This document shows positions 55,169-63,235 of a stretch of 64,000 nt of DNA, one piece after another. The notes under the pieces are model-generated. The model did no database searches. It had not been told where the DNA came from and saw nothing but the letters and a program-made list of their open reading frames with translations. Within the stretch, counting starts at the first letter, position 1, and each line of letters opens with the position of its first letter. This DNA is from JAZDFC01 sp043808235. GTDB taxonomy: Bacteria > Bacteroidota > Ignavibacteria > Ignavibacteriales > Melioribacteraceae. The DNA lies in the NCBI GenBank assembly GCA_043808235.1, contig JAZDFC010000031.1, forward strand, positions 117,788 through 181,787, read 5' to 3'. A program made the position numbers and the translations under genes.

Positions 55169-56793
55169 AAAAGACCAAACATTAATCTTACAATCAACAG
55201 TGAAGCGAGAACGCCTGCCGTATCAGCGAGTAATCCGGCAGCGAGAGCATATCTTGTTTTTTTAATATTCACGGAACCAAAATAAAGTGCGATAACGTAA
55301 AAAGTTGTTTCAGTACAACCCATTATAGTTGATACCAAAACACCAATAAATGAATCTGCTCCATTCACTGAAATTATTTCTGCCATTATTCCAAGTGAAC
55401 CGCTGCCGGATAGAGGTCTCAATAAAGCCATCGGGACAGCCTCAGCAGGGAATCCAATTAAATTAGTAATTGGTGAAAGTATGTAAGTTAAAATTTCCAT
55501 TCCACCGCCTGCCCTGAATATTCCAATAGCAACAAGCATAGCGACAAGATATGGGATAATCCTTATCGCGATATTAAATCCTTCTTTGGCGCCTTCCACA
55601 AATACTTCATAGATTTTTACTTTTTTGAATATTGCATACGACGCAAAGGAGATTATTATTATTGGTATTGCAATTATTGATACCATTTGAAGACTATTCT
55701 TAATTACATCAGCATCAATGTGCGCAAAGACGGTTTTGAAAATTCCTGTTACTGCAAGAATTATAATCAAAGATAAAATGAATAGCCCGGCAAAAAGCTT
55801 TATAAAATTGGATTTGAAAAATTTGATTAAAGAAAATCCGGAAGTTGAGAATTTATCAAAAGTTTTTGCCGAAAGTATTCCCATCAAAGTTGCACAGAAA
55901 GAACCGAACAATGATGTTCCGATGATTATTGCGGGATTAGAACTGCCTGCAACAGCCCGCACTGCAATTGCTGTTGCCGGAACGAGTGTAAACCCTGCAG
56001 TGTTAATGGCGAGGAACATACACATCGCATTCGTAGCTGTTCCCTTTTCCTCATTAAGCTTATCGAGTTCCTCCATTGCCTTTAATCCAAACGGAGTAGC
56101 TGCGTTTCCAAGACCAAGCATATTCGCAGATATGTTCATCACAATCGAACCGATTGCAGGATGATCGTGTGGCACGGATGGAAATAAAAACTTTGTGATA
56201 GGACGAACGACAACTGCTATTTTTTTTATCAATCCGGCTTCTTCCGCAATCTTCATCAATCCCAGCCACAGCGCCATAATTCCAATCAATCCAAGGGCAA
56301 TGTTAACAGCTGTAGAAGCGGAATCGAAAGCAGTCCCGGTCACATCCTTCATTTTTGCAAAGGATACTTCTTCGAGAATTATTGTACCATGCTTAGATAT
56401 AGTATCGGTAGTTGCTTTAATTTTAAGAATCCCGGCAATGTCGTCTTTATTGCCGGATATCTTTGCGATCTGTTTCCAAATTTTTGGAGCAGCATCGCTA
56501 ATGGTAAAATAAATTCTAAAGTTATCTGCAGAGGTATCATAAACGGCTTTTACGGTTTGATCAAATTCATTTATTATTTCCTCACCGTAAAAATTTTGCA
56601 TTACACCGGAGAAGATTTTAAGTGTGATTGAATTTTGCTTACCGGGAGTTTTATCGAGAATTTCATCTAAAATTATTTCAACGGGTAATTCCCTTCCATT
56701 TTTAAATTTGTCCGTACTTTGATCGACGATGTCTGTGCCGAATGCAACGGCAATTCCAATAAAGATAAGAGCAAGCCAGATGTAGTTGAGCAT
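55165..56793 (-). CDS. SpmA-SpmB fusion membrane protein (nucleoside-recognition/Gate domain)
   Basis: This 542-aa membrane protein joins two Gate (nucleoside recognition) domains that in sporulating Firmicutes are separate SpmA and SpmB proteins. The N-terminal half has a soluble insert of about 120 residues, then 'GIMALWLGLMKIAEEAGLIK' and 'ANMLGLGNAATPFGLKAMEE'. The C-terminal half has 'IRIIPYLVAMLVAIGIFRAG', 'SGSLGIMAEIISVNGADSFI' and 'STIMGCTETTFYVIALYFGS'. Both halves are rich in hydrophobic segments. Related proteins are found in many non-sporulating bacteria and their transported substrate is unknown. It is the first gene of the long minus-strand run. Confidence 0.88.
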   Translation of the reverse strand: MLNYIWLALIFIGIAVAFGTDIVDQSTDKFKNGRELPVEIILDEILDKTPGKQNSITLKIFSGVMQNFYGEEIINEFDQTVKAVYDTSADNFRIYFTISDAAPKIWKQIAKISGNKDDIAGILKIKATTDTISKHGTIILEEVSFAKMKDVTGTAFDSASTAVNIALGLIGIMALWLGLMKIAEEAGLIKKIAVVVRPITKFLFPSVPHDHPAIGSIVMNISANMLGLGNAATPFGLKAMEELDKLNEEKGTATNAMCMFLAINTAGFTLVPATAIAVRAVAGSSNPAIIIGTSLFGSFCATLMGILSAKTFDKFSTSGFSLIKFFKSNFIKLFAGLFILSLIIILAVTGIFKTVFAHIDADVIKNSLQMVSIIAIPIIIISFASYAIFKKVKIYEVFVEGAKEGFNIAIRIIPYLVAMLVAIGIFRAGGGMEILTYILSPITNLIGFPAEAVPMALLRPLSGSGSLGIMAEIISVNGADSFIGVLVSTIMGCTETTFYVIALYFGSVNIKKTRYALAAGLLADTAGVLASLLIVRLMFGLL

Positions 56794-56925
56794 ATTCTAT
56801 AATTTTTTTTCTATTTTTCTCTGAAATTCATTCTCAAGTTAAAAATTATCATTTAAAAAACACAATCTTTTCAAACCGAATTGATAAGTTTGAGGTGCAG
56901 ATACCAAAATTTATTTGGAGTCGTT

Positions 56926-57684
56926 ATGAAAATCGCAATTGTACAGTATGCACCGCTTTGGGAAAATCCTGAAGGCAGCATCGAAAAATTAAATTTTATG
57001 TTGAATAAAATTACAGATGAAGAATGCATCATCTTTCCTGAAATGACGCTCACCGGTTTTACAATGAATACAACAGACTATGCAAATGAAATTGATGGTG
57101 AAATGATCCGCTACTTTATGACTCTTTCCGCAAAGATGCGGAAAAATGTATTTGCGGGAGTTATAGAAAAATCTGAATCGAGACATTTCAACACCTTATT
57201 CCATTTCGATACTTCGGGATTAATAATGGCCGAATATAGAAAGATGCATCCTTTTAGTTTTTCGAAAGAAGACCAGCATTATTTTAGAGGTGATGAACCT
57301 GTAATCACGATGATCGATCATGTGAAAATCGGGCTATCCGTTTGTTACGATTTGCGCTTCCCTGAATTATACAGGTTTTACGGAAAAGCAAGAGCGGAAG
57401 CAATGATCAATATTGCAAATTGGCCGGTACCGAGGATTAATCATTGGCTCGCTCTTTTAAAAGCACGGGCTATCGAGAATCAATGCTTTATGATTGGCGT
57501 TAACCGTGTTGGCAGCGATCCATACAATCAGTACAACGGACGAAGCGCCGTATTCGATCCAATGGGAAACGAGATTTTGGTCTGCGATGATTTGGAAGAT
57601 ATTTTCAGAGTGGATTTGGACATTGCCCTTGTAAAAGAAACACGGGATAAATTTCCTTTTCTCGATGACATAAAATTGATTTAA
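56926..57684 (+). CDS. Nitrilase-family amidohydrolase (omega-amidase type)
   Basis: The start is the ATG at 56926: GGAG lies 5 bases upstream (56917-56920) and the protein then begins directly with 'MKIAIVQYAPLWENPEGS', while the longer frame from 56881 adds residues without homology. The 252-aa protein has the complete nitrilase triad Glu39 ('IIFPEMTLTG'), Lys106 ('AEYRKMHPF') and Cys140 ('GLSVCYDLRFPEL'). The 'YDLRFPELYR' context fits omega-amidases such as YafV, which hydrolyse 2-oxoglutaramate produced by transamination. It is transcribed divergently from the SpmAB gene. Confidence 0.9.
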   Translation: MKIAIVQYAPLWENPEGSIEKLNFMLNKITDEECIIFPEMTLTGFTMNTTDYANEIDGEMIRYFMTLSAKMRKNVFAGVIEKSESRHFNTLFHFDTSGLIMAEYRKMHPFSFSKEDQHYFRGDEPVITMIDHVKIGLSVCYDLRFPELYRFYGKARAEAMINIANWPVPRINHWLALLKARAIENQCFMIGVNRVGSDPYNQYNGRSAVFDPMGNEILVCDDLEDIFRVDLDIALVKETRDKFPFLDDIKLI

Positions 57685-57725
57685 GGATTCATGAAAAATT
57701 CTTTGAAAGAAAGAAATAGTAGTGG

Positions 57726-58172
57726 CTACGAATTATCCAAAAATAATTTTCTCATTTCTTCGTTACTTATCGATTTTATTTTTTCTTCTTCGTTATCCCG
57801 GTCGATGTTGTCCTTCAACTCATTTGCAAACTCTTCGCTCTTCTTTACTTTGCAGCTGCATACTCTGGCAAATTCCATCAAATTGAAATCAGAAGTAACG
57901 ACGCAAATTGATTTGGATGAATTGTGATTTTCAATTTCATTTTTAATTAGCGCATCCGCAGTCCTTTTCTGTGAATAAAATATCCGAATTTTTGTTGCCG
58001 AAATCGTTTCCTTCTCAAAACCATCGAAGTGCAGACTTACGTTTACCTTTTTTTGGTGGAAATAACGGTCGAGTTTTAAAACCAACTGTTCTCTCGACGA
58101 AGTATTCCTCTTCCCCGATTGACTCATTTTTCCAATGAGGTTGTTACCGTCGATGACGTAATGTTTTATCAT
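57726..58172 (-). CDS. NYN domain protein (YacP-like predicted nuclease)
   Basis: This 148-aa protein begins 'MIKHYVIDGNNLIGKMSQSG', the PIN-like NYN start with the first catalytic aspartate. 'VNVSLHFDGFEK' and 'KSICVVTSDFNLMEFARVCS' give further acidic residues of the Mg2+ site. NYN proteins such as YacP/Rae1 are ribonucleases acting on RNA or tRNA. It is last in a minus-strand run, 99 bases after the 52-aa gene, and ends 41 bases from the convergent nitrilase gene. Confidence 0.85.
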   Translation of the reverse strand: MIKHYVIDGNNLIGKMSQSGKRNTSSREQLVLKLDRYFHQKKVNVSLHFDGFEKETISATKIRIFYSQKRTADALIKNEIENHNSSKSICVVTSDFNLMEFARVCSCKVKKSEEFANELKDNIDRDNEEEKIKSISNEEMRKLFLDNS

Positions 58173-58271
58173 GATTATATTAAAACCCAGTAAGTCACTT
58201 ATGAGTAATTGACATTACTTCTCAGGGAAAGGGAAAATGACGATTGATGGACAAGAATTAAATTACCAAAA

Positions 58272-58430
58272 CTATTTTCGTACTATTTTTTTTGCCGGAA
58301 CTCTTACAATCTTTCCATCCTTCGAAACTATTAAAAAATCATCTTCTTTAGCTCTCGCAGTGATAAGTTTGTCAACCGCAGCTTTAATTCCCCGAAATAT
58401 TCTGTCTCTAAGTTCAATTTTATTTTTCAT
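58272..58430 (-). CDS. Small partner protein of the zeta-like kinase (52 aa)
   Basis: A 52-aa frame runs from ATG at 58430 to TAG at 58272. It begins 'MKNKIELRDRIFRGIKAAVD' and ends with a lysine-rich 'VRVPAKKIVRK'; the middle 'DDFLIVSKDGKIVRVPA' looks like a compact beta unit. It overlaps the 3' end of the second zeta-like fragment by 11 bases, so it belongs to the same transcript and may be the toxin's partner or antitoxin. The composition is protein-like and the reverse-strand reading frame across it is a shadow. Antitoxin function is inference. Confidence 0.6.
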   Translation of the reverse strand: MKNKIELRDRIFRGIKAAVDKLITARAKEDDFLIVSKDGKIVRVPAKKIVRK

Positions 58431-58997
58431 TATAAATCTCTTTTAAATCCGACCAAATTTGCTCATTAAAAATTTCTAATTCAAGGTTATTAATTCCTTC
58501 AGCAACCATTTCAGGATTTTCGTTGGAATTATTAATGATGAGCCAGTAGTCACTTTGCGGTAAGAAATATTTAAACAAATTCTTTATTCCCCTGTAGTAT
58601 CTCCTAATCACAATCTCATCAGAAACAGAATGTCCGCCTTTTTTTACGCGGTCATTAATTCTTTCGATCGCCAATGATGGATTAATCAACCAAAAATAAA
58701 TTAGGATAATTTCATATCCCTGTTTTTCCACTCAATTATTTTTCGTAAATAATTTCTACTTGATAGGGTTGTTTCAATCGCAAAGTCAACTTTTGTTTTA
58801 ACAAGTTGTTCGATTCGCTGCAACATAACCCGCCCCGCTTCAAATGAAACACGTTCCGGTTGGAAAGGAGAAATTCCAGATGCAATATTGTCGGCATTAA
58901 CAAATTCTTTACATTCCAACATTTCCGGCAGCATTGTAAATGAGGCGGTAGTCTTTCCGGCGCCATTACATCCAGCTACAAAGTAAATATTTGGCAA
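58420..58997 (-). pseudogene. Zeta-toxin-like P-loop kinase, split by a -1 frameshift
   Basis: Two overlapping frames form one zeta-type protein. The first (58701-58997) begins with TTG at 58997, supported by GGGAG seven bases upstream (59005-59009 on the plus strand). It carries the Walker A motif 'GCNGAGKT' (G9-T16) and 'EFVNADNIA', 'FAIETTLSSRNYLRKIIEW'. The second (58420-58731) continues with 'KQGYEIILIYFWLINPSLAI' and 'RVKKGGHSVSDEIVIRRYYR', the normal rest of a zeta-like domain. A run of five A at the junction lacks one base relative to the frame that would join them. Restoring it gives ~192 continuous residues. Zeta toxins phosphorylate UDP-sugars. It may be a real inactivation, a sequencing error or -1 frameshifting. 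Confidence 0.75.
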
Positions 58998-59004
58998 TAT
59001 TTAA

Positions 59005-59009
59005 CTCCC
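59005..59009 (-). promoter_or_regulatory. Shine-Dalgarno for the zeta-like kinase
   Basis: GGGAG on the minus strand, seven bases before the TTG start at 58997; an in-frame stop lies just upstream, so this is the start. Confidence 0.7.
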
Positions 59010-59046
59010 ATATAATGCAAGTGAAAAAGTCAATATAAAATGCTTC

Positions 59047-61638
59047 TTATCTTCTCCCCGAATACAATCCACTTGACTTGGTGACTTTTACGTCTTTGAG
59101 TTCGGGCGCTTTCATTCTAATTTCAAAACGGAATCCGCGATACGCGCCCAATGGATTCCATGAAAAACTCATTTCCCAGCAATGAAGGTCGCGGTTGATA
59201 GTGATTTGCGGTGCCACAAATTCCTTATCCTGAAAATCGTAATTAGCGCGTGTCGTAAATTTCCAATTTTTTGAGAGACTGAAACTTAGATTCATGCTAA
59301 GGCTTGATGTTATTGAGCTTACATCTGGAGTCGATTTTGATAGATCGTAGTTGTAACCTAAAGACAGGTTCCATGGGATAGTAAAATCCGGTTCTACGTC
59401 TCCATATTGTGAAATCAAATCACTCTTCTTAAATGCCGAATACTCCTCTCCTTCAACATCCCCCTCCTTTTTCTTATCCTTTCCTTCGCTAAATTTCTCA
59501 CCGGATAAAGATGTTGATGCAGAAATATGAAGGTTCGTAAGTCTCATCAATCCTTTTCCTGCTGAAGAGAGAAATTTATTCACTTGTTTACCTTCGATGT
59601 AATCATAAAAAGTATATGTTGTGTTGGCATCAAGATTCAGCCATTCACCAATATCTGTTCGATACGAAATACGAAGGTTTGATAAATTTATACTATCGGC
59701 AGCAAGATTATATCCCAAACTTGCATCCAAATTAAGAAGCCTCACTTTCTGCGCTTTTGATGTTGTATCCGTCGGATCTTTCATTGTCTTAAATTCAAAA
59801 ATATTGGATAAGCTAAAACCCAAAGTCTGACTTTCACCTGTTGAAGCGCCCTGGAAAACTTCATTACCATATTTATCATAGCGTACAATTTGCCCTTTAT
59901 GATCAACATAGGAATTATAATATCCCCATGCGTCACTTGAGAAATCGGGATAGTACGAATAAGTAATTGTTGGAGTAAGTGTATGTCTAAAAGCTTCTAC
60001 TCCAAAAGCATTGGGTTGAAACATGCCATATAATTTCGTCGATAACGAAACACCCATATTGAATGTTCGCACTGCGCCAAGTTTCATAACATCGTCCGTA
60101 ATAACATTGTAAGTAGTATCCGGTACTGTTGTTGTATCAGTTCCAACAATGACTAACTTATCCGTTATTGCCGCTATTTCCTCGTGCTTTGTAACCTGCT
60201 TATTATACCATTTCTCTTTATATCCAAAATTTGGCGAGATATTAAAATACCCGATTTTCGGAGAGGCGCTAACGGAGAAATTGTGCTGGATTCCACCACG
60301 AATCTTCAACTCTCCTGCGGTTTTATTTCTTTGATTTTTGAAATCACCCGAATAGTTATAACCAATCAATTCGTACCATTTTAAATCCGATGTTGAACCG
60401 GACTTTTTACCGCGGAAAGGATACGTTGTTGTTTTGTTGAAAGATAAATTTGGTAAACTCTCGGTTATGTCCCCCGTAGAAAGATTTTGGTTTCTGCTAT
60501 AGTTGAGCGTTAAACTCGTACCCGATTCTTCCCAGCGTTTTCTGAATGTTGCATTCGAAATAATATTCTGATTTAGAATTTCATTGTACGACGTGCTATT
60601 ATTGGATAAGTATGTGCCTGACTGAAACGACAAGTTCATATCCAGTGTGGTGGTAGGATTTATATTTTGATTATGTGAGACAGAAATATTCCAATCTTTG
60701 TCCACACTTCTGTCCGGGTCGCCAATTTCCCCAAGAATAATTTTTGAAAAACTGGCATTTATATTTCCACTGAAATCATACCGCTTGGCATACCGCACCC
60801 TTCCATGCGCACCGTACCCTCCCTTTGTATAATAATCACCTGTCAATGTCAAATCGAAGTAATCGCTGAGAGCGAAGAAATAACCAAAATTACGGAAGTA
60901 CCAACCTCTGCTTGCCTGCTGTCCGTATGTAGGAATAATAATACCGGAACGTCTTCCGCCTTCTGTTGGGAATACTGCAAAAGGAAGTGGGATGGGCATA
61001 GGAATCCCCTCGATGTACATAAAAATCCAACGGGCTATTATTACGTCTTTCTGTATCAGCTTCATCTTACTTGCGGCAAAATGCGTGTGCGGTGTATCCG
61101 CATCGCATGTAGTATAGATTCCGTTTTCAATAAAATATGTATCCTTATCAACCTTTTTAACTTTCTCTCCCTCGTAGCGCGAACCTTCTTCTTTATTTTT
61201 CGCCATAGAGATAAAACCACGTTTCGATTTAAAATTATACCGCAGTTTAAATCCCTCGTACACATCTCCGCCGTCCGATAAAACCGGCGTTTGGATATAT
61301 CTTTGCCCGGTTGTGTCCGCGGTATCTTTTACACCAATCGCAGAAACGGAATTTGAATTAAAATCGACGTCAATATCACCGCTTTTCAATTCGGTTTCTT
61401 TGTACTTAATTTCACCCTCTCCGTACAAATACATCATTTTATTTTTAACATCGAACGTGAGCGAGTCTTTAGCATCGGAATAAACAATGTCGTCAATATC
61501 GGATTTCTTTGTAGAATCTGAAACGGCTGTTGTATCCGACACAATAGTAGATGTGGAATCGACTGCAGTGCTATCAGTTACCTGAGCATATAGACTAACA
61601 GTAAAAACAAAAAATAATATGCTAACAAAATATTTCAT
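59047..61638 (-). CDS. lptD: LPS-assembly outer membrane protein LptD
   Basis: This 863-aa protein has a signal peptide ('FVSILFFVFTVSLYAQ'), a Ser/Thr/Asp-rich segment, and an OstA-like N-terminal domain of the LptA fold ('MYLYGEGEIKYKETELKSGD', 'IENGIYTTCDADTPHTHFAA'). A long C-terminal beta-barrel follows with repeated Tyr/Asn-rich strands. LptD inserts lipopolysaccharide into the outer leaflet. 'GIPMPIPLPFAVFPTEGGRR' near residue 215 is the typical entry to the barrel. It follows the ROK kinase by 21 bases in a minus-strand run. Its presence supports an LPS-bearing Gram-negative host. Confidence 0.92.
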   Translation of the reverse strand: MKYFVSILFFVFTVSLYAQVTDSTAVDSTSTIVSDTTAVSDSTKKSDIDDIVYSDAKDSLTFDVKNKMMYLYGEGEIKYKETELKSGDIDVDFNSNSVSAIGVKDTADTTGQRYIQTPVLSDGGDVYEGFKLRYNFKSKRGFISMAKNKEEGSRYEGEKVKKVDKDTYFIENGIYTTCDADTPHTHFAASKMKLIQKDVIIARWIFMYIEGIPMPIPLPFAVFPTEGGRRSGIIIPTYGQQASRGWYFRNFGYFFALSDYFDLTLTGDYYTKGGYGAHGRVRYAKRYDFSGNINASFSKIILGEIGDPDRSVDKDWNISVSHNQNINPTTTLDMNLSFQSGTYLSNNSTSYNEILNQNIISNATFRKRWEESGTSLTLNYSRNQNLSTGDITESLPNLSFNKTTTYPFRGKKSGSTSDLKWYELIGYNYSGDFKNQRNKTAGELKIRGGIQHNFSVSASPKIGYFNISPNFGYKEKWYNKQVTKHEEIAAITDKLVIVGTDTTTVPDTTYNVITDDVMKLGAVRTFNMGVSLSTKLYGMFQPNAFGVEAFRHTLTPTITYSYYPDFSSDAWGYYNSYVDHKGQIVRYDKYGNEVFQGASTGESQTLGFSLSNIFEFKTMKDPTDTTSKAQKVRLLNLDASLGYNLAADSINLSNLRISYRTDIGEWLNLDANTTYTFYDYIEGKQVNKFLSSAGKGLMRLTNLHISASTSLSGEKFSEGKDKKKEGDVEGEEYSAFKKSDLISQYGDVEPDFTIPWNLSLGYNYDLSKSTPDVSSITSSLSMNLSFSLSKNWKFTTRANYDFQDKEFVAPQITINRDLHCWEMSFSWNPLGAYRGFRFEIRMKAPELKDVKVTKSSGLYSGRR

Positions 61639-61659
61639 CTATGTTTTTAGCTATACTTA

Positions 61660-62619
61660 TCATGCGTCATAAAAGACAAGGGCCGATGCACCGAGCACAC
61701 CCGCATCGTTTTTCAAATGAGCAGGTTTTATCACGATCCTCTCTTTAAATGGAACCATTACTCTTTCAACCGCAGCTTCTTTAATGGAATTAAACAACAG
61801 TTCACCGAAACCCGATACTCCACCGCCGATAATAAAGATTGTGATATCGAGAGTGTTTGTTGCGTTAGCGAGACCATAACCTACATACTTACCAACTTCC
61901 ATTACTATTGAGCGCGCATACTCATCTCCCTGGCAAGCTGCATCATGAATTACTTTAGGAGTCAGATTTCCCAATTCGTTTTCAATAATTTTATTTATCA
62001 TCGAGTCGGGATGATTGTTCAATTCTTGTTTGACATTTTCTACAAGGTAGTTATTCCCAACGTATGCTTCAACGCAACCATAGGAACCACATTTACATTT
62101 TCTACCATCGTACTTAATTGAAACGTGTCCAATCTCTCCAGCCGCGCCGGTTTCACCGCGATATATTTTTTGATCAATGATAATACCGCTGCCCACGCCG
62201 GTGCCGAGAGTAATCATTATAAAATTTTTATCCTTCTTGCCGGCGCCGAATATCATCTCACCGATTGCAGCAGCGTTTGCGTCATTATCAACCGAAACTT
62301 TTAAACCGAATTCTTTATTCAGAATTTTACCAAGCGGCACTTTTTCCCAGCCCGGGAAATTAGGGGGATTCTCGACTGTTCCTTTTTTTTGAATAATGGA
62401 GCCGGGAGACCCGATTCCTATTCCTGCAATTTTATTTTTATATTCTTTTTGTAAAGTGCGAATTCCTTTTTTGATTTGGTTAATTACGGTATCGGGTCCA
62501 TCCTGTGCATTTGTAGGCAGCGAAAACGATGCTATAAGTTTGCCTCTTCTCGATACTACTCCGAATTTAATGGAAGTACCACCTAAGTCGACTCCGATAG
62601 CGTGTTTTGTATTAGGCAT
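61660..62619 (-). CDS. ROK-family sugar kinase (glucokinase-like)
   Basis: This 319-aa cytoplasmic kinase phosphorylates a hexose, most likely glucose. It has the ATP phosphate loop 'GVDLGGTSIKFGVVS', the sugar-binding 'SVDNDANAAAIGEMIFG' and 'LGTGVGSGIIIDQK', and the ROK zinc site His165 with Cys175, Cys177 and Cys182 ('RKCKCGSYGCVEAYVG'). The intact zinc site and the short length fit a glucokinase rather than a transcriptional ROK repressor. It lies 13 bases after the LEA14 gene and upstream of lptD. Confidence 0.9.
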   Translation of the reverse strand: MPNTKHAIGVDLGGTSIKFGVVSRRGKLIASFSLPTNAQDGPDTVINQIKKGIRTLQKEYKNKIAGIGIGSPGSIIQKKGTVENPPNFPGWEKVPLGKILNKEFGLKVSVDNDANAAAIGEMIFGAGKKDKNFIMITLGTGVGSGIIIDQKIYRGETGAAGEIGHVSIKYDGRKCKCGSYGCVEAYVGNNYLVENVKQELNNHPDSMINKIIENELGNLTPKVIHDAACQGDEYARSIVMEVGKYVGYGLANATNTLDITIFIIGGGVSGFGELLFNSIKEAAVERVMVPFKERIVIKPAHLKNDAGVLGASALVFYDA

Positions 62620-62632
62620 AAAAATGTTTCCT

Positions 62633-63235
62633 CTAATTAAATTGTTGGGATACTATAGTAATCGGTTCCGGATATTTGAGATCGCCAATCGGAGTTCCGA
62701 GTACAGGCTCGGCAATTAATTTTAACTGCGATGCGGATCCTTTTGCTCCTCCAAGATTCAGAGCTAAGTTCATTAAACTTTCGAAACCTTTGTCTTTAAA
62801 GAAATAGAATAAGTCAAATTTTATTTCGAGCGGGATTACTTTGCTTTCACCCTTACCCGGAACTGAAACCGGCGAGGAGATATTCCCGGAGATTGTTTCC
62901 TTTTGATCAACAAATAATTTCCATGCAAATGATTTTATTGAAATGTCGGTTGCAGGGTATCCACCGCTTCCATCATTTGGATTTTTTGCATCGACATTAA
63001 GTATAAAAGTAACCGGCATCTCGCCTTTTGCAACTGCTGCTGTAAGTTTAACAATATCAACCGTGTTAAAATCTTTCAAAGCTGTTTTATTGTTTATGGA
63101 AATTCCGCTTACTTTAAAATCTGTTACATTCTCCAGCTTGAATTTAAGCCGGGAAATATTTGAGATCGTTTTAAGAATGCTGCATCCTACAGCAACAAGT
63201 AACGAAATAGCAATAATTACAAAATATTTTTTCAT
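62633..63235 (-). CDS. LEA14-like lipoprotein (LEA type 2 family)
   Basis: This 200-aa protein begins with a lipoprotein signal ('YFVIIAISLLVAVGCS', lipobox Cys18). The rest fits the LEA14/WHy beta-sandwich: 'FKLENVTDFKVSGISINNKT', 'FILNVDAKNPND', and 'VPGKGESKVIPLEIKFDL'. LEA type 2 domains bind or stabilise membrane and protein surfaces under desiccation stress; the role in bacteria is unclear. It overlaps the oxidoreductase gene by 4 bases (ATGA) and precedes the ROK kinase. Confidence 0.85.
   Translation of the reverse strand: MKKYFVIIAISLLVAVGCSILKTISNISRLKFKLENVTDFKVSGISINNKTALKDFNTVDIVKLTAAVAKGEMPVTFILNVDAKNPNDGSGGYPATDISIKSFAWKLFVDQKETISGNISSPVSVPGKGESKVIPLEIKFDLFYFFKDKGFESLMNLALNLGGAKGSASQLKLIAEPVLGTPIGDLKYPEPITIVSQQFN

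Noticed and set aside
57691..57927. 78-aa plus-strand reading frame after the nitrilase gene
   Set aside because: Antisense to the NYN domain gene, whose DGNN motif and acidic residues mark it as the real gene.
58237..58446. 69-aa plus-strand reading frame
   Set aside because: It overlaps the 52-aa minus-strand gene antisense; the minus-strand frame has better coding character and operon placement.
60805..61281. 158-aa plus-strand reading frame
   Set aside because: Antisense shadow of lptD; the composition is atypical and no motif is present.
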